Shown here: positions 53,282 through 60,766 of the stretch, piece by piece
Layout of the letters: each line of letters starts with the position of its first letter
Position numbering within the stretch: the stretch's first letter is position 1
Assembly (NCBI GenBank): GCA_018401435.1
Contig: JAGYJW010000030.1
Location: 23,883 to 87,882, forward strand
From: Deltaproteobacteria bacterium
Lineage (GTDB): Bacteria; Myxococcota_A; UBA796; UBA2385
DNA length: 64,000 bases
Direction of reading: 5' to 3'
Program-made: the position numbers and the translations under genes
Notes under the pieces: generated by a model
Told to the model about the DNA's origin: nothing
Databases searched by the model: none
What the model saw: only the letters and a program-made list of their open reading frames with translations

Positions 53282-54139
53282 ATGACTCCGATGCTCCTCT
53301 CCATCCTCCTCGTCGCCTGTTCCCCCAAGTCCGTTCCCCCGGTCGAGGCTGCCCCGGCTCCTGCTCCCGTCGCGGAGGTCGAGGCGCCGACCGCCGGCAT
53401 GGTCATGACCCCCGCAGCCGAGGTCGGCTGGTTCCCGATGAACCCCGACGCGCCGGACTTCGGCCAGCTCGCCATCGTTCGCGGCAACCCCCAGGAGGGC
53501 GCCTCCACGATGCTGATGCGCTTCCCCGCGGGTGGCGTCGCGGGGCTCCACACCCACAGCAACGCCTACGCGGCGGTCGTGCTCGGAGGAGCCCCCATCC
53601 ACGGGGACGGTCCCGACGCGGCGACCACCTTCGGGTCCGGCGGCGTCTGGGTCCAGCCCGGAGGCGAGGTCCACTTCGACGCCTGTGCCGCGGACAGCGA
53701 CGGCGCCTGCGTCTTCCTGCTCCGCTGGTCCGGTGCACAGGACTACGCCCCGTCGGAGGCGCCCGCCGAGGGGGAGACGAGCTGGAAGCCCACGCTCGCC
53801 GCCGACGTCGCCTGGACGCCCATGATGGAGGGCGGTCCCGAGCTGGCGGTGGTGCACGGCGACCCCCAGGCCGGACCGTCGACGATCCTCATGCGCTTCC
53901 CCGCCGGCTTCCAGTCGGGCATGCACACCCACACCGCCGACTACGACGGCGTGGTCGTGTCCGGCGCCTACCAGCACGGCGTCGACGGCGCCATGACCGA
54001 CCTGGCACCGGGCTCGGTCTGGATCCAGCCCGGCGGTGAGCCTCACGCGGACATCTGCGTGGACGAGACGGGCTGCGTGGTGGCCCTGTCCTTCGACGGA
54101 GCGATGGACTTCGCGCCCGTGGGGACCCCAGGGGAGTAG
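53282..54139 (+). CDS. Bicupin lipoprotein (DUF4437-like)
   Basis: 285 residues. Lipobox LLSILLVACSPK, followed by a Pro/Ala linker. Two similar cupin domains are present: FGQLAIVRGNPQEGASTMLM with AGLHTHSNAYAAVVLGG, and PELAVVHGDPQAGPSTILMR with GMHTHTADYDGVVVSGAY. Each keeps the HTH metal-binding pair and a later His (GGEVHFD; GGEPHAD). This is an internal duplication. A metal-dependent oxygenase or sensor at the envelope is possible; the substrate is unknown. It follows the F420-reductase-like gene by 28 bases and precedes the ABM gene by 2. Confidence 0.85.
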   Translation: MTPMLLSILLVACSPKSVPPVEAAPAPAPVAEVEAPTAGMVMTPAAEVGWFPMNPDAPDFGQLAIVRGNPQEGASTMLMRFPAGGVAGLHTHSNAYAAVVLGGAPIHGDGPDAATTFGSGGVWVQPGGEVHFDACAADSDGACVFLLRWSGAQDYAPSEAPAEGETSWKPTLAADVAWTPMMEGGPELAVVHGDPQAGPSTILMRFPAGFQSGMHTHTADYDGVVVSGAYQHGVDGAMTDLAPGSVWIQPGGEPHADICVDETGCVVALSFDGAMDFAPVGTPGE

Positions 54140-54141
54140 GC

Positions 54142-54447
54142 ATGTTCGCCGTCACCATCTCGCTCAGAGCCCTCGACGAGGCCGGCGCCACCACCGTGCG
54201 GGCCGCGTCCCTGGACACGGTCGCCCCCTCGCTCGCCGAGGAGGGCTGCCTGTTCTTCGACGTGCTGTTCGACGAGGCCGACCCGCTCCTGGTCCGCTTC
54301 TACGAGGCCTACCGGGATCGGGCGGCCTTCGAGGCACACCTCGCTACCCATCACACCCGACTGTGGCAGGAGCGCTGCCTGCCGCTGATCGACCGGGCGT
54401 CGATCCGCATGCCGGAGTCCGTCTCGTCGTGGAGGAGCGAGGGGTAG
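54142..54447 (+). CDS. Antibiotic biosynthesis monooxygenase (ABM) domain protein
   Basis: 101 residues; GGGGAG precedes ATG 54142. The dimeric ferredoxin-like ABM fold is seen in LAEEGCLFFDVLFDEADPLL and VRFYEAYRDRAAFEAHLATH, with the typical H-T-x-x-W helix. ABM proteins include quinol monooxygenases (YgiN), which fits a neighbour that reduces quinones. Last gene of the set starting at 51600. Confidence 0.87.
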   Translation: MFAVTISLRALDEAGATTVRAASLDTVAPSLAEEGCLFFDVLFDEADPLLVRFYEAYRDRAAFEAHLATHHTRLWQERCLPLIDRASIRMPESVSSWRSEG

Positions 54448-54538
54448 CCCCCGACCGCGCGCGGGCGCCGGGTCGGCGCTCCTTGCCGCTGCAGACCGCA
54501 CCCTTGGCCTCACCACCTCCGGGCCCTCGATCTCGACG

Positions 54539-54575
54539 CTCCATCGCACCCATGACCCATACGGCGGGGCGTAGG
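54539..54575 (+). repeat. Boundary repeat copy D
   Basis: 'ctccatcgcacccatgaccc' then 'atacggcggggcgta' is identical to copy B over 30 bases, lacks the right arm, and lies upstream of the mazEF-type pair. Copy E lies just after that pair. Confidence 0.75.
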
Positions 54576-54650
54576 GGTCGTCCCTGGTGCTCGGGCTCGG
54601 GTCGTGGGCTCGGCGCCAGCATGGGCGAGCTTGCTAGCGCACCATGCTAT

Positions 54651-54682
54651 ATGGCCATTATCATGGCCTTAGTCACGGCCAT
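54651..54682. promoter_or_regulatory. Palindrome cluster upstream of the mazEF-type pair, candidate operator
   Basis: ATGGCCAT (54651-54658) is self-complementary, and ATGGCC-N8-GGCCAT (54663-54682) is a second inverted repeat. They sit 17-48 bases before the preferred GTG start, next to a 'gctatat' A+T patch. Autorepression by the RHH antitoxin is inferred. Confidence 0.5.
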
Positions 54683-54698
54683 GCTACTGAGGCCATCC

Positions 54699-54950
54699 GT
54701 GCGCACCTTCCATGTCCCCCTTCCAGACAACCTTCACGACGGCCTTCGCAGGGAGGCCGCTGCCGACGACCGCCCCGCGACCGAGATCGTGCGAGAGGCT
54801 CTGGCGGCTTGGCTGGTGGAGCGCGAGCGGCTGCGTCTGGCCGAGGCCATCGAACGCTACGCTGCGGCCGAGGCCGGAAGTGCCTACGACGTCGATCCAG
54901 ACCTCGAAGCAGCGTCCGTCGAACACCTCTTCGCCGCGGACAGCCAGTGA
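54699..54950 (+). CDS. Ribbon-helix-helix antitoxin (MazE-like role)
   Basis: 83 residues from GTG 54699, chosen because GAGG is well spaced and the product then begins MRTFHVPLPDNLHDGLRREA, a classic RHH start. Upstream ATG codons (54663, 54681) lie within the palindromes. The second helix pair ATEIVREALAAWLVERERLR is followed by an acidic toxin-binding tail (YDVDPDLEAASVEHLFAADS). It overlaps the MazF-type gene by 4 bases (GTGA). Confidence 0.85.
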   Translation: MRTFHVPLPDNLHDGLRREAAADDRPATEIVREALAAWLVERERLRLAEAIERYAAAEAGSAYDVDPDLEAASVEHLFAADSQ

Positions 54951-55294
54951 AGCGGGGGGACCTCTATCTCGCAGAGCTCCAACCCCGGTCGGGGTCGGAG
55001 CTTCGGGGCGCCGGACCTGTACTTGTCGTCTCCCATGATGGGTTCAACCGGGTACCGTCGTGGCGATCGGTGACTGTCGTGCCGCTGACGACGTCGGCGG
55101 CGCAAGCCCGCAGGGGCCCGACGGCTGTGCCGATCCCCGACGGCGCTGGTGGACTTCGTGGTGACGGCGTCGCTGTGTGCCATCAGATCACCACGCTCGA
55201 CCGTGCCAAGCTGACCCGGAGGCTCGGCGCCCTCCCGGATGACGTCCTGGGAGCCGTCGAGGCAGGAATCAAGGCTGCCCTGGACCTACGGTGA
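54947..55294 (+). CDS. mazF: MazF/PemK-type endoribonuclease toxin
   Basis: 115 residues from GTG 54947. Family motifs: MKRGDLYLAELQPRSGSELR, then AGPVLVVSHDGFNRVPSWRS, VTVVPLTTSA, and LRGDGVAVCHQITTLDRAKL with LGALPDDVLGAVEAGI. It cleaves single-stranded mRNA at short motifs in known members. It is paired with the RHH antitoxin just upstream, and the module is flanked by boundary repeats D and E, about 800 bases apart. Confidence 0.93.
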   Translation: MKRGDLYLAELQPRSGSELRGAGPVLVVSHDGFNRVPSWRSVTVVPLTTSAAQARRGPTAVPIPDGAGGLRGDGVAVCHQITTLDRAKLTRRLGALPDDVLGAVEAGIKAALDLR

Positions 55295-55333
55295 GCCGGG
55301 CCCGTGGCGCCACGACGTCGACGGCCTGAACCC

Positions 55334-55394
55334 GGATACTCCATCGCACCCATGACCCATAGGTTGGGCCGTTGGGTTCATGGTGATGGTATCC
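55334..55394 (+). repeat. Boundary repeat copy E, long imperfect hairpin
   Basis: The left arm 'ggatactccatcgcacccat' and the right arm 'catggtgatggtatcc' are inverted repeats (GGATAC...GTATCC, with CCATCGCACCCATGA opposite TCATGGTGATGG) spanning 61 bases. The left 22 bases match copies B and D. The right arm supplies the ATG of the next open frame. Confidence 0.75.
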
Positions 55395-55844
55395 GTAGCG
55401 GATCACGACTCCTGCCGCCGCACCTTCCAAGCGCAGCGCTCCGACGCCGCGTACTGCTCCGACACCTGCCGGGCCATCGCCAGCCGCAAGCGGCGGATGA
55501 CCGAGCGGCGCCAGGAGTTGGACGCCAAGCTCAACGAACAGGTGGCCGCAGTGGCTGGGCCCACGCCCCAGGGCGAGCTGCGACCTGCCCCAGCACTTCA
55601 GACGCCGGAGGAGGTTGCTCCACCTCGGCCTTCGCCGGCCTCCGGGCCCAGCGCGGTCCCTCGGTGGCGCGAGGAGATGGAGGCCCGGCTGTACGGCGTG
55701 CACGAATTCGCCCGGCAGACCAGCGATCAGGTGGAGAGAGTCGAAGAACGCGTGCGTGACCTGGAGGCCTTCGCGGAGGCAGCCAGCGGCCGGTTGCCGG
55801 CGCTCCACGATGACCTTGTCACGCTGGCGAGGGCGCTGGAGTAG
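55380..55844 (+). CDS. Zinc-finger/coiled-coil protein, N-terminus set by boundary repeat E
   Basis: 154 residues. A YCSDTCR-type finger lies at the N-terminus (HDSCRRTFQAQRSDAAYCSD, TCRAIASRKRRM), as in plasmid- and element-borne proteins. The usual first CxxC is reduced to HxxC because the frame begins inside repeat E, so the gene may be 5'-truncated. A Pro-rich middle and a coiled-coil end (ARQTSDQVERVEERVRDLEA) follow. Function unknown. The following 139 bases (55845-55983) show no gene. Confidence 0.6.
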   Translation: MVMVSVADHDSCRRTFQAQRSDAAYCSDTCRAIASRKRRMTERRQELDAKLNEQVAAVAGPTPQGELRPAPALQTPEEVAPPRPSPASGPSAVPRWREEMEARLYGVHEFARQTSDQVERVEERVRDLEAFAEAASGRLPALHDDLVTLARALE

Positions 55845-55983
55845 GGGGAGGCGCCAGGGCACTACGCCACGGTAGTGCAAGCCGCCCGGGACGAGGGTGT
55901 CGAACGGGGTGTCGACCGACACCGAACAGCGCAACGCAAGGTGCTGAAATTCGGTCGGCGCGGTCCTTGCTTGGGCCCGCCCG

Positions 55984-56751
55984 GTGCGTGCCGCCCCACC
56001 AGCGTCCACCTGTACGGTCGAGCGCCGTGGACCGTGCTCCACGCCCGGCGGCGCGCTGCTTCGCCGCGTCGTGCGCGACCAGCTCCCTCGCCTGCTCGAC
56101 GCCGCCGAAGCCCAGGGGCGAACGGTGCCGGGCTTCGTTCGTCGAGAGCTCGAGACATTCGTCCGATGCGGCTCCTTCGCCAATGGCTTCGCCGACTTGC
56201 ACGGTACCGCCTGCGACCACCACCGCCTCGTGCCCTTTACGTGCGGCGGGCGTGCCGCCCAGCCCTGGCGAAGAGCCGCATCGAGGAGGCCCCCGGCGGC
56301 GGCGTGGTGCTGCGGTTCAAGCGGCCGTGGTCCGACGGGACAACGGGTCTGCGGCTGACCGACCTGGAGTTGGTGCAGCGCCTCGCCGCTCTCGTTCCAC
56401 CGCCGCACGCCAACATGGTCCTCTATCATTGCGTCTTCGCGCCGAGCGCCGCATGGCGTGACCAGGTGGTCCCGGCGCCTCCGCCGGCGCAGCCAGGCCG
56501 CGGTCGGCTGACGAAGCGCAACCGCAGCAAGCGAGCCGATCGAGCCCGCCGGCGCTGGCCCTGCTGCTGCACGGCGCGAGCACCTTCTGTGGCACGTCTT
56601 CGGGGTTGATGGCTTCCAGTGCCCGCGCTGTGGGGGCTGCAGGGTGGTTCGCGCCGTGATCATCCACCCTCCGGCGACGCTTCGTACGCTCGGAGGCCTG
56701 GACCGCACCGCTGCCCGCGCGCCACCCGCCGGAGACTCGCTGGCGGCCTGA
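55984..56751 (+). pseudogene. IS91-family (Y2) transposase remnant with internal deletion
   Basis: The N-terminal part is LLRRVVRDQLPRLLDAAEAQ, then RELETFVRCGSFANGFADLH, GTACDHHRLVPFTC. The middle of the transposase, with the two catalytic tyrosines, is missing. Near 56250 the sequence jumps to the C-terminal third: LAKSRIEEAPGGGVVLRFKR, PWSDGTTGLRLTDLELVQRL and AALVPPPHANMVLYHCVFAP. A frame change leads to the terminal zinc finger FQCPRCGGCRVVRAVIIHPP and the stop at 56749. The element is dead, but a related fragment lies at 58627-58680. The 299 bases from here to 57050 hold no recognisable gene. Confidence 0.75.
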
Positions 56752-57050
56752 GCGCGCCGCCCCCGCACCTGACTCCTCCCTGCTGCGGGCGGGGTCCGTG
56801 CGCGTGGGGCGAGCAGCTGAACAGGGTTTCGGACGCGGACGGGCCTGCAGGCGGGGAAAGCGGACCCGCGAAGGGCGTCAACGGCGCGCGCGCCGCCTCG
56901 GCCACCGCAGTCGCTACCCGGCCAAAGTTCTGATAAGGGGCTTTGTGTCGCCTATCCACCCTGGCGGTGCGGAAGCCCCCGTTGAACACCCAGGTCCGCG
57001 CCCGCAACAGGGTGTGGATGCTTCGCAACTGCCTGACGGAGACAATCCCG

Positions 57051-58610
57051 ATGCCCCCATTCTCTTCTCTTCCCTGCCGGCCACTGCCACTGCTGCTGCT
57101 CTCCCTTCTCGCCCTTGCGGGGTGCGGGGACAAGGAGGGGGTCGGTGCCGACGGTGAGGGCTCCGATACCGGCCGCGCCGACCATTCATCGGAAGGGACG
57201 GGTGTGGGTGAGTGCTCCGATGGTGCGGACAACGACGGGGACGGACTCTACGATTGCAATGATCCGGACTGCGAGGGGGCGCCGGATTGCTCGGAAGCGA
57301 ATACCCCGGGCGGCTGCGGAGACGGTGTCGACAACGACGGCGATGGTCGCGCGGACTGCGATGACCCGGACTGCGCTTCCGACGAGGGTTGCGGAGGCGA
57401 GGGAGGGGGCGAGGGCGACGATGCGGCCGAGTGTTCGGATGGTGAGGACAACGACGGCGATGGTGAAGTCGACTGCGACGATGACGGCTGTGCGGAGTCT
57501 CCGGACTGCAGATCGGATGGAGTCGACGAAGACGGCGACGGCGTGTCCGCGGATGAGGACTGCAATGACGCCGATGCGACGATGCCCGCCGACGATGCCG
57601 ACTGCGACGGCGCGCGCACCGCAGACGACTGTGACGACGCCGACGCGACGATGCCCGCCGACGATGCCGACTGCGACGGTGTGCGCACCGCAGACGACTG
57701 TGATGACGCCGACGCATCCGTCGGAGCAACAGGCACTGTGGTGGCCGACGATGCCGACTGCGACGGTGCCCTCACGGGCAACGATTGCGACGACTTCGAT
57801 CCGGCCGTCGGAAGCCCCGACGCAGACGATCCGGACTGCGATGGAGTGCCCACCCATGCAGGCGGGGGGGACCTGATTCGCATCGCCGCGGGCACCTTCG
57901 ACATGGGGTGCACAGCCGGACAGTCCGGTTGTCAGAGCATCGAGTCGCCGGTGACGCCCGTGACCTTGACCCATGACTATTTCATTGGCGAAACAGAGGT
58001 AACGCAGGGGCAATACCAGGCGCTGATGGGCGTCAACCCGTCCTACTACTCCGCCTGCGGGTCGACCTGTCCGGTCGATTCCATCTCATGGCACCGGGCG
58101 GCGGCATTCACCAACGCAATCTCCACGGCCGCAGGGCTCACGGAGTGCTACTCATGCAGCGGTACCGGGTCGTCGACCTCCTGTGTCGTCGCGGTGGATC
58201 CCTATTCTTGCGATGGCTACCGGCTGCCGACAGAGGCGGAGTGGGAGGGCGCGGCTCGTTGCGGCAACGACTTCCTGTACGCCGGCAGCGATAGCATTGG
58301 CGATGTGGCCTGGTACTATGACAACAGTGGCGGAACGACACACCCCGTGGGGGTGAAGTCGCCGAACGCCTGCGGGCTGTATGACATGAGTGGCAATGTG
58401 TGGGAGTGGACGCAGGACTTCGCATTCTTCACCTATACGAGCAGCGGCCAGACCGACCCGACGGGAAGCAGTTCTGGATACACGCGGGTCACACGCGGAG
58501 GGAGCCTCTGGGGCTACGCCGCCCAAAGCCGCGTCTCCCTCCGCTGGTACAACGACCCAGGTTACCCCGACAACTTGCCCGGTTTCCGGGTGGCGCGCAC
58601 CATCCCCTAG
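57051..58610 (+). CDS. Lipoprotein with MopE-like Asp repeats and a formylglycine-generating-enzyme-like domain
   Basis: 519 residues from ATG 57051 (GGAG upstream). Lipobox LLSLLALAGCGD. Residues 45-265 contain repeated C-x-D-G-x-D-N-D-G-D-G-x-x-D-C motifs (CSDGADNDGDGLYDCNDPDC and similar) plus a 23-residue tandem repeat. The C-terminal 240 residues form an FGE-sulfatase domain: IRIAAGTFDMGCTAGQ, YFIGETEVTQGQYQALMG, GYRLPTEAEWEGAARCG, GLYDMSGNVWEWTQD, RVTRGGSLWG and GFRVARTIP. The copper-binding Cys pair of true FGE is not evident, so a carbohydrate/protein-binding or iron-oxygenase-like role is more likely. It is flanked by IS91 remnants, which suggests acquisition. Confidence 0.85.
   Translation: MPPFSSLPCRPLPLLLLSLLALAGCGDKEGVGADGEGSDTGRADHSSEGTGVGECSDGADNDGDGLYDCNDPDCEGAPDCSEANTPGGCGDGVDNDGDGRADCDDPDCASDEGCGGEGGGEGDDAAECSDGEDNDGDGEVDCDDDGCAESPDCRSDGVDEDGDGVSADEDCNDADATMPADDADCDGARTADDCDDADATMPADDADCDGVRTADDCDDADASVGATGTVVADDADCDGALTGNDCDDFDPAVGSPDADDPDCDGVPTHAGGGDLIRIAAGTFDMGCTAGQSGCQSIESPVTPVTLTHDYFIGETEVTQGQYQALMGVNPSYYSACGSTCPVDSISWHRAAAFTNAISTAAGLTECYSCSGTGSSTSCVVAVDPYSCDGYRLPTEAEWEGAARCGNDFLYAGSDSIGDVAWYYDNSGGTTHPVGVKSPNACGLYDMSGNVWEWTQDFAFFTYTSSGQTDPTGSSSGYTRVTRGGSLWGYAAQSRVSLRWYNDPGYPDNLPGFRVARTIP
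57567..57704 (+). repeat. 69-bp tandem repeat, two full copies plus a diverged third
   Basis: Units 57567-57635 and 57636-57704 encode DADATMPADDADCDG followed by (A/V)RTADDCD. They differ at only a few bases. A diverged unit with an insertion follows. Recent unequal crossover or slippage is likely. Confidence 0.85.
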
Positions 58611-58626
58611 CCCGAAGTACGACGAG

Positions 58627-58680
58627 GAGGCTGTGGAGCGGCTCTGCCGGTGCGTCTGCCGCCCAGCCCTGGAGAAGAGT
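58627..58680 (+). pseudogene. IS91-type transposase fragment
   Basis: A short stretch encodes EEAVERLCRCVCRPALEKS, the block that precedes the KRxWxDGTT region in IS91 transposases. It shares 'gccgcccagccctgg' and flanking bases with the remnant at 56253-56267. It directly abuts the left end of the outer IS3 element. Confidence 0.5.
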
Positions 58681-58694
58681 GGAGTTGACCCGAT

Positions 58695-58950
58695 TTGGTG
58701 GACACCCTCGAAGCTCTGGATGAGGATGTCCCCAGGCCCCGAAAGTCCTACCCACTCGAAACCCGCCAGCAGCTCATTGAGCTGGCCCGCACTGGCCGCA
58801 GCCCCGAGTCTCACGCCAAGGAGTTCGAGCCGGCCGCCAAGACCATCCGCGACCGGGTCAACCAGGCCGAGCGCGCTGGCCTTGGATTGGCCGGCGAATC
58901 CAACAAGGATCGACTGATCGCCCAGCTTCGTCGCGAGAGCTCGGTTCTGC
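58695..58950 (+). pseudogene. orfA (helix-turn-helix) of the outer IS3 element, 5' part
   Basis: About 85 residues: PRKSYPLETRQQLIELARTG, RSPESHAKEFEPAAKTIRDR and LIAQLRRESSVL. The reading frame is cut by the inner element at 58951. If that element and one target copy are removed, the frame continues as REEREI from 60767, restoring the LREERE signature of IS3 OrfA proteins before a stop. Confidence 0.75.
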
Positions 58951-59159
58951 TGTATTGGCCCAGCGTGAATCCGACTCTCGGGTGGTGGGTGTAACAAACC
59001 GGGGGAGGGCTGGCGAGGGGTTGTCGACACGCTTGCCTCAGTGGTTGGCTGCACGCCCGCTCCAAGGGGCTCTCGTGGCGCGTAGCGCCCTACCTTCTCA
59101 ACCTTCCGGGTAGACCCCTTAGTGGCTCCTCGGGGGCGCTATGGACGGCACCGGGCCTA

Positions 59160-59276
59160 TGGACAACCCATCAGCCGTTGTTGGGGCTGCCCACGTCACC
59201 CAGGGTTGCCCACAGCCCCTTGGACAACCCCTGCGACCACCATTGCAGGGCCGCAGCGGCTGTCGGGGGTTGCCCA
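59160..59276. repeat. Alternating TGGACAACCC / GGGTTGCCCA inverted repeats inside the inner IS
   Basis: TGGACAACCC at 59160-59169 and 59221-59230, and its near-complement GGGTTGCCCA at 59203-59212 and 59267-59276, alternate within 117 bases. They could be transposase-binding subterminal sites. Nothing coding is seen from 58980 to 59365. Confidence 0.55.
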
Positions 59277-59365
59277 CGCCGCCCACAGCGCTGCGGCGAC
59301 GATTGAGATTGAGGATCCGGTTGTCCCGGTCAAGGGGCAGCCGGCATGCGGGCGGAAGGGGGTGC

Positions 59366-60696
59366 TCAGCCGGGACTGGGCTGCGGCTCTGGGGCCAGGG
59401 GGGGCGGCGTTGTCGATGGGGCCTGTCGTGCGGCCTGGCGGTGCTGTGCGCGAAGGTCGCGTGCGGCTTCGAGCCTGCGGTCGCGCTCGGCGTGGATGGC
59501 CTTCTGGCGGCCCTGGAGGAAGTCGTAGGGGGTGATGTAGCCGATGGCACTGTGAAGACGGCTGGTGTTGTAGTGCTCGACGAAGTTGGTGACGAGGCGT
59601 CGGGCCTCGTCCAGGGTGGAGGGCGGCGAGACGCGGATCGCGTCGCCCTTGATGGTTCTATGGTAGCGCTCGATCTTGCCGTTGGACTGCGGGTAGTAGG
59701 GCGAGGTCCTCACGTGGGTCATGCCGGTGAGCTTGATGAAGTCCTTGAAATCGCGGGCGATGAACTGCGGCCCGTTGTCGCTGATGATGCGTGGGGAGGC
59801 CTCTGGGTAGAGCTCACGGGCCTGCTGCAGGATGACCTGGACCTCCTTCTCGGTCATGGACTCGCGAATGTCCCAGTGGATGACCGCCCGGCTGCAGCCG
59901 TCGAGGACGGTGAAGAGATAGTAGAAGGTGCCGGAGATGTTGATGTAGGAGATGTCGATGTGCCAGTGTTCATGTGGCTTCAGGGGCTGATCGAAGCCGG
60001 TGCCCTTCTTCGAAGGCCGCTTGTTCCACCGGTCGATGACGCCGGCCTGGCTCAGGACCCTCCAGACCGTGGTGGGCGACGCGGCGACGATACCGATGTC
60101 GATCATCATGAAGGTGAGCCGGCGGTAGCCCTCCAGTGGATGCTTGGCTTGGAAGGCGAGGATCGCCTCGCGCTCCCACGGCTCGAGCCAGTGGTCTCGG
60201 GGGACCAGGCCGTTGTGCTCGTTGGCCTTGCCGTAGCGCTTCTGCCAGTCGTAGAACTTCCCGCGCTGGACGCCGATCCAGGTGATGAAGCGGGCGGCCG
60301 GGATCTCGGTGATCTCGGACAAGGTGCGCACGAAGTCGACGATGGAGTCCCGCGTGTCGGGCGGGACCCAACGATTGTTCAGGGCTCCCCAAGCGTTTTT
60401 TTTAGCGAGACGTACTCCTCGCTGATGGAGGCGATGACGCCATCCTTCTTGGTGAGCCTCGCCCTGAGCGCGTCCACTTCGCGCTCCAGGTCCTTCTCCC
60501 GCGAGCTGGTGGTGACCGCCGGCTGGAACGCGCCGGCGAGGTTCTCGAAGGCTTGCTTCTGCCAGTAGTAGAAGACGCTGGGTTGCAGGTCGTACTCGAC
60601 GCAAAGATCTGAAATCGCTACCTTGTCCACGAAGTGGCGGCGGAGGATGGCGACCTTCTGGTCGGTGGTGAAGTTGCGGCGGGGTTTTCGGGGCAC
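59366..60696 (-). CDS. IS3-family transposase OrfAB (fusion made by -1 frameshifting)
   Basis: OrfB continues from the slip site near 60400 to the stop at 59366. After NAWGALNNRWVPPDTRDSIV the catalytic DDE core follows: EHWHIDISYINISGTFYYLF (Asp), IISDNGPQFIARDFKDFIKL (Asp) and SNGKIERYHRTIKGDAIRVS (Glu). The C-terminal extension after about residue 380 is Ala/Pro-rich. OrfB has no good start of its own, so it should be made as the OrfAB fusion (about 440 residues) through the A8 tract at 60396-60403. All catalytic residues are intact. Confidence 0.88.
60379..60696 (-). CDS. IS3-family transposase OrfA
   Basis: 105 residues from GTG 60696 with AGGAG upstream. The helix-turn-helix MPRKPRRNFTTDQKVAILRR and ISDLCVEYDLQPSVFYYWQK is followed by a leucine-zipper-like coiled coil (REKDLEREVDALRARLTKKD). 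Terminated at 60379 unless ribosomes slip back on the A8 run near its end. OrfA alone is usually a repressor of transposition. Confidence 0.88.
   Translation of the reverse strand: MPRKPRRNFTTDQKVAILRRHFVDKVAISDLCVEYDLQPSVFYYWQKQAFENLAGAFQPAVTTSSREKDLEREVDALRARLTKKDGVIASISEEYVSLKKTLGEP
60396..60403 (-). promoter_or_regulatory. A8 slippery tract for programmed -1 frameshifting
   Basis: On the minus strand the end of orfA reads CTA AAA AAA ACG. A slip of one base back gives CTA AAA AAA AAC GCT and joins OrfB. This is the standard IS3 control signal. Confidence 0.8.
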
Positions 60697-60766
60697 GGGC
60701 TCTCCTGGTTGCCGCTCTTTACGCGGCGGTGGGGAGAGTCAAGTTCCAGCTGGGGCGGTACACTGC

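Larger units (their letters stand above)
58951..60762 (-). mobile_element. Inner IS3-family element, apparently complete
   Basis: The left end begins TGTATTGGCCCAGCGTGAAT and the right end finishes 'ccagctggggcggtaca'. As inverted repeats they share GAGAGTC, TTC, GCTGGG and TACA in register. CTGC occurs on both sides (58947-58950 and 60763-60766) as a 4-bp target duplication. Length 1,812 bp, with transposase genes on the minus strand and about 415 bp of non-coding DNA at the left end. Confidence 0.75.

Noticed and set aside
57051-58610. True formylglycine-generating enzyme maturing the sulfatase-like protein at 20839
   Set aside because: The sulfatase-like protein has no Cys/Ser motif to modify, and the FGE-like domain lacks an obvious catalytic Cys pair and is exported.
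59160-59276. Replication origin or DnaA-box cluster
   Set aside because: The decamers resemble TTATCCACA only in CCCACA/CCACA parts, lie inside an insertion sequence, and no replication gene is near.
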